Assembly (NCBI RefSeq): GCF_020283565.1
Contig: NC_060065.1
Location: 50,704,409 to 50,768,408, forward strand
DNA length: 64,000 nt
Reading direction: 5' to 3'
DNA from: Trifolium pratense
Lineage: Eukaryota > Streptophyta > Magnoliopsida > Fabales > Fabaceae
Positions 59,601-64,000 of this stretch are shown one piece after another. The translations under genes were made by a program, and so were the position numbers. The first letter of the stretch is position 1, and each line of letters starts with the position of its first letter. Below the pieces are notes generated by a model. The model was not told the DNA's origin and did no database searches. It saw nothing but the letters and a program-made list of their open reading frames with translations.

Positions 59601-60744
59601 GATGATTTTGATCAAGATCAAATATTTTTGCATAATTAGCTCCACCCTGAGCAAAAACCCATAAGTTGATTCCCCAAAGCCAAACCATCAAAGCCTGAAA
59701 TATAAAAATGAGATGAAACACGATGATACATTAAAGAATGTAAAGAAACTAAAATAGTAGGGAGAAAACTAACCGCAAGAAGAAGAGGATTGAAATACAA
59801 AAATGCTTCATATAAAAACAAATCTCGCTTGTCAGCACTCATTCTCATTACTGAATCCCATCCAACCTGCAGTTTTCCCACATGGAATATAAGATTGAAT
59901 AAACATGGTAAAATCCTTAAGAAGATATTATCTCAACATCAAACCACATAGAGTGAATGGTGAGAAATGCTGTAGAGGGAAAACATTACTGACCTTGCAA
60001 CAAATGCATCCCCAAATAAGAAACAAAAGTACCTGGACATCCATCGCAATTAATTCTTGAAAAAGTGTAATAAAATAAAATAGAAGGAAAGAAAGCAAAA
60101 TTCAAAGCACACAATTATAGGCATAAAGTACTAAAGTCATATTGCAGCTCATAATTACAATAACATATTGGAGTCTGAAGAAAAAATAACTGAATGACTG
60201 TTCTCACATAAGTTATGTCAACCGAGTGAGTACCAACCCCAAATGTTTCTCTCCAAAATAATCAAACATAAAGCATCTCCACAAGAATAAAAGAAATATT
60301 GCATTCCATCATTCAGACAACTTTTGCATTTATTCAAACGAAAGCATCAAACACATTATACAAGAGAAATAACAAGAACCTTCCAAAACCTTAAAAAGAA
60401 AGCAAAAAGGAAACCTTAAATCTCCACAACAAAATAGGCGAAGGCATCATAGCAGCAGCATTCATCGGCGTATTTCCACCCCTCATATCGTTCACTTCAA
60501 CAGAATTCAATAAACTTTCATCAGCACCGTTTTCCCCCTCAAAATCGTCTAGAAACAACACAAATCATAAATTCTATCAACGAATCACCAAAAACCAATA
60601 TAATCAAAACTAAAACAGAAACCAAATCCATTAATCAAGTTGCAAATGAAGTTAAAAATACGAACCAAGATCATAAACGTAAGTTCTACTACCAGACTTG
60701 CGTAAATGAGGACTATTAGCAGGAACAGCAAGACCTCCAAACAT
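53688..60744 (-). CDS. EXS (ERD1/XPR1/SYG1) domain membrane protein
   Basis: Thirteen coding exons (5' to 3'): 60666-60744, 60415-60548, 59994-60032, 59774-59866, 59578-59694, 58009-58104, 56994-57107, 56243-56296, 55896-55943, 55396-55546, 54859-55024, 54565-54634, 53688-53939. Total 470 residues. The N-terminus is hydrophilic (about 70 residues) without an SPX domain. Several hydrophobic segments follow, such as VLLFLIWGCICC and VLLYAAIVMVLIFPF. The EXS hallmark region includes DLERSVCRMVHRQ, NSSYSFYWDLTRDW (348-361), and the C-terminal LRHNYLTVFTIAALEIFRRFQW. Plant SPX-less EXS proteins are Golgi/ER-type multi-pass proteins related to yeast Erd1; substrate unknown, phosphate transport or recycling suspected from the family. 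Intron 7 has a GC donor (CAG/GCAAGC). Confidence 0.93.
58270..58760 (+). mobile_element. Decayed Au-type SINE with duplicated tail, in EXS intron 5
   Basis: GGCCTTTTGGCACAGCGGTT resembles the start and A box of the widespread plant Au SINE. GGTAAGGCTGCATACAATAA, CCCTTCCCTAGACTC and TGGGAGCTTTATAG resemble its second half. The second half with following sequence (58375-58565) is repeated at 58576-58765 with about 10% difference. The B box is degenerate. Confidence 0.6.
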
Positions 60745-63700
60745 AGATGAAAAACACAATCAACTATTTCTCTTTTTCACCTCTTCCAATTCTTCTAACA
60801 ATCTTCAACATGCAAATTTTTAATAATTAAATAATTAATTAACAAATTAACAAATCTGCAACATAATTAATTAACTAATTGATCAACGATATTAACAGGT
60901 AAATAGAGGATTACAATTGTCATGAAGATGAATGATTAATCGATGCGATTATAGTAAAATGAAACGCGAAATTGATGTGAAATGAGAAATGAATCGAGAA
61001 TGAAAATGTGGATCCAGAAAAGTGGGAGAGAGATAAACCTAATCGAATTGAATTGAATCGAGGAGATGAATGAGTTATGCGAAGAATAGCGTAACGCGAT
61101 GAGTGTGGATCTGTGTGTGGTTTGGCGGAAAAGGATTAAGATTGAGTAGAACGCACATATCAAAGTATCAAACGCGTTGTAACTGTCGGAAGAGAAGAGT
61201 AATGCAATGTGTTTAAACTAAGCGTATATATGGGTGACATGTAAGAATGATGATATAACTATATACTCCTATTTGTTTTTGTTTATTTTTTATTTATTTT
61301 TTATTATTATTGCGAGGATATTTATCCTCCAATTAAGCCGCTTGATCTTGCGAGAGATTTGAGTAGTATGCTAGAAGTCATGAGTTTGCTATTGTAAATT
61401 AAAAAATTATTTTCTCATTCTGCATCGTGTAATTTATTTTGATGGGATGATGGTTTTTTCTTAATGCAATGTATAGACTAATTAGTTCCACAAGGTATTG
61501 ATTGTGTTTTAGAAAGAAAAAAAATCAAGTGAGATAAGATATTCTAAATGGGGTAAAATTAAGAGAAATGAATACAACTCAATTGACACTTGCTTAACAT
61601 ATTAAAGTGGTAGTATTAAAAGAATTTGTTAAAAGAAATTGTGGAATTTGTTAAAATCGAAGTTTGTGTCAACCACATCAAAGTTTTTGATGATGAAAAT
61701 ACATTTGTATTCATTAAAGATGAAAAATAAAGGTAATGTCTTGGATCATATTTATTGGGTTGGGAGGGGGGAGTTTCACCGAATTGAATCGGCACATTGA
61801 ACAACCTTACAAGTGACTCTAACATATCATCATCCAATAGACATTAGGTTTATGGACCCTCTCATTTATAAAGTGTTTAAACTCAACTCTTCCAACCAAT
61901 GTAAGATTTAACTCACTTCATAGATGTTAACAATATCAATAAGTTTAATGAGTTGGTATCTAAACCTTATGAATGCAGGGAACAATATTATAGATGGAGA
62001 ACAAGCATTACTTTTATTAACTTTAGTATCCAATTTTTTTTTTTTTTTGTTGATGGAAACACATTCAATTCATTTTACTAATAACATTGCATACAAGAGG
62101 ATTGTTTTCCTTTTCTCTGACCAACCACTGCATAATTAGCTTACATTCATAGAGTGACCCCTATATGAATGTAACTGATACAAGAAGATTGTTTTCCTTT
62201 GATAGATCCTGCATTTTGAAAGGTGAACGAAGGTTCAAATGATGGTTCTATCTTTGGTCTCAAGAGTCAAGAGGAGTTTTGGTTCTGTACGGTTGCCGGA
62301 GAAAGCACATAAGGTGGTTTGCGTGGCTGCAGATTAGGTGTTTGACGAAATGGGCTAGAGAGGGAATAAAGAGAAATTGAAAAGTAGTAGGTGCACAAGA
62401 GTGTGCTGTAAGATCTGATACACCTCCACTATCTAACGGTACAAATTGATTTAGATTATGGTTTATTTTATTCTTTGAATGAAAAACTTCATGAACCAAT
62501 TTGAATTTTGGTGAATTTTCAAAAAGTTGGAACATTTGCAAATTAAATATAGTCAATGATGATCGAATCTAGAACTTCATACATTCTACTCAAACCTTTC
62601 AGGTCTTACCACCAGATCAAATCTAGTGGCTTAAAAAACAAATATTACTAGATGTAAGAAAAATAAAAGCAATATTTTGTTTTGAGAAAAATAAATGGAA
62701 CAATTTAGTCTCTATATTAATTAGAAAATATTATTTTAGATTGGATAATTTGTTTTGTGACTCTAATTATAAAGAGACAATCTAGTCTTTGCCAATAATT
62801 AAAATAAAATATGATAAATTGGTCTCTACAACAGGAAAAAATACCTTATATATCTTTTTTGATCAATAGCTCATTTTAGGACCAACTGAAAATTGGTCTT
62901 TTGAATGCAAAAGAAGAAAAAGAAAAAAAAATGGACAATTGGTCGTAGAAGATATTATTTAGAAATTTTTTCTTGTGTAAGGATCGATTTTTATCCTTTT
63001 TATTTTTTCTATACTGTATCATAGTGAATAAGTGAGATAATCGGGGTTTGAACCTTGGCCCGCTACGTATATAATACAATGTCTTTGTCAACTGAGTTAA
63101 ACTCACGAGACGGATCAATTTGTCCTTTAATAGTTATTGTTATGACTTAATTGTTCATTTTAAAATTTTGAGACCTAATTACAAATTATTTAAAATTTAG
63201 GGACACAATAATTTTTTGGTTAAAAATTACCATCAAATTCAAAAGCCTATTTACAATTTTTTTGGGGTCATAGAACAATTTTAAAATGGACAAAATTTAT
63301 GCAATTTTTTATAAGTGTTTTTCATATGATTCTTAACTTAACTATCCATAATTTTTTAAAGTTTGTTATATAAAAAAAAAGAAGGTATTTTTGAGTTAAG
63401 AATATTCTTTTTGTCATAAAAATAATTTTTTTTTGAACCAACAAAAATAAAAAAAGTTAAGAACCAAATAAAAAACACAATTTGGTTAAATTTCCAAATA
63501 GATAATTAAAAAAAAAAGTTGTTAGTAATTTTTTATTTTTTTTGGGTAAAACCTTAAATAAATTGTTTTAATTTGTACGGTATCTATCTATTTTTTTATT
63601 TGTCTTATCTATGCTGCTATAACTATATCTTTATATATGTGTAGTTAGTTAAAATAAATTGTACAGTAGTAAGATTTGTTACAGTAATTTCAGTGTCCGA

Positions 63701-64000
63701 TTAACTTTCCTGAAATATATGCAATGACCATAGTTTCCTACCACAAACGTTGCCACGCACAACATCCTCATCCATCTTCAGAGTCAGAATTGCACACTTA
63801 AGATGACACCTGTCTAAGCAAACTTAGGAGAACCATGAAAAAATAACTGCCACAAATTTATTTTTTTTGTTTTTGAATAATAATAACTTTCACCATGCAA
63901 CTACTATATGTGAAGTGTATAGTTATATCACTAATGTCACACTCAACCTACCTTGCTACTTTCTATAATCTGCTGACTTATTCTTCACCACCTTTGTTGT
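60745..64000. other. EXS promoter side and terminal AT-rich intergenic DNA
   Basis: About 60745-61150 should hold the EXS 5' UTR and promoter. The rest shows no gene, only short non-conserved frames. One SINE-like stretch is noted separately. Confidence 0.5.
63030..63118 (-). mobile_element. tRNA-derived SINE relic
   Basis: The minus strand reads GTGAGTTTAACTCAGTTGAC (A-box region) then AAGGTTCAAACCCCGATTA (B box), an arrangement common in plant SINEs. Ends are not defined. Confidence 0.5.

Overview
The window is plant nuclear DNA. It is AT-rich, its genes have many introns, and repeats fill the first ~39 kb. The genes and the intron MITE families (the 'cataagcgcttatgtataagc' type and Stowaway types) point to a temperate legume of the Medicago/Trifolium/pea group. 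The genus is my inference, since no search was possible.

Layout. (1) 1-7 kb: nested mobile DNA. It holds a foldback Mutator-type MITE, a solo LTR split by a 1.86-kb Mutator-like element whose centre is an array of ten hairpins, two abutting Helitron-like elements, and a rearranged Ty3/gypsy integrase fragment. (2) 7-38 kb: four related copies (A, B, C, D) of a small two-exon gene of unknown function, ending in SFSAFG(I/M)F. A and B lie in one old duplication (A 7.2-11.3 kb, B 12.4-20.1 kb). C and D lie in a recent, nearly identical one (C 20.4-24.2 kb, D 34.2-38.2 kb). B carries a hAT element whose microsatellite received a Helitron that was then amplified into a 1,273-bp x 3 tandem array. 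An intact F-box gene and a Ty3/gypsy gag-pro deletion derivative sit between C and D. (3) 39-61 kb: ordinary gene-rich chromatin with four conserved genes, all on the minus strand: ATXR2 (SET-domain methyltransferase, 14 coding exons), PEX22 (peroxisomal PEX4 anchor, 8), a U2-type cyclin (2) and an EXS-domain membrane protein (13). I rebuilt their exons by hand from GT/GC-AG sites, phase and remembered protein families. (4) 61-64 kb: AT-rich intergenic DNA with no recognised gene.

The four conserved genes serve unrelated housekeeping roles (chromatin, peroxisome import, cell cycle, membrane transport or trafficking); nothing suggests a shared pathway. The repeat-rich half gives a readable order of events. 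Several insertions can be checked inside the window because an unoccupied paralogous site is also present, and four Mutator-type insertions have exact 9-bp target duplications. The best candidates for something undescribed are the SFSAFG gene family, the hairpin array inside the foldback element, and the Helitron/microsatellite tandem array.
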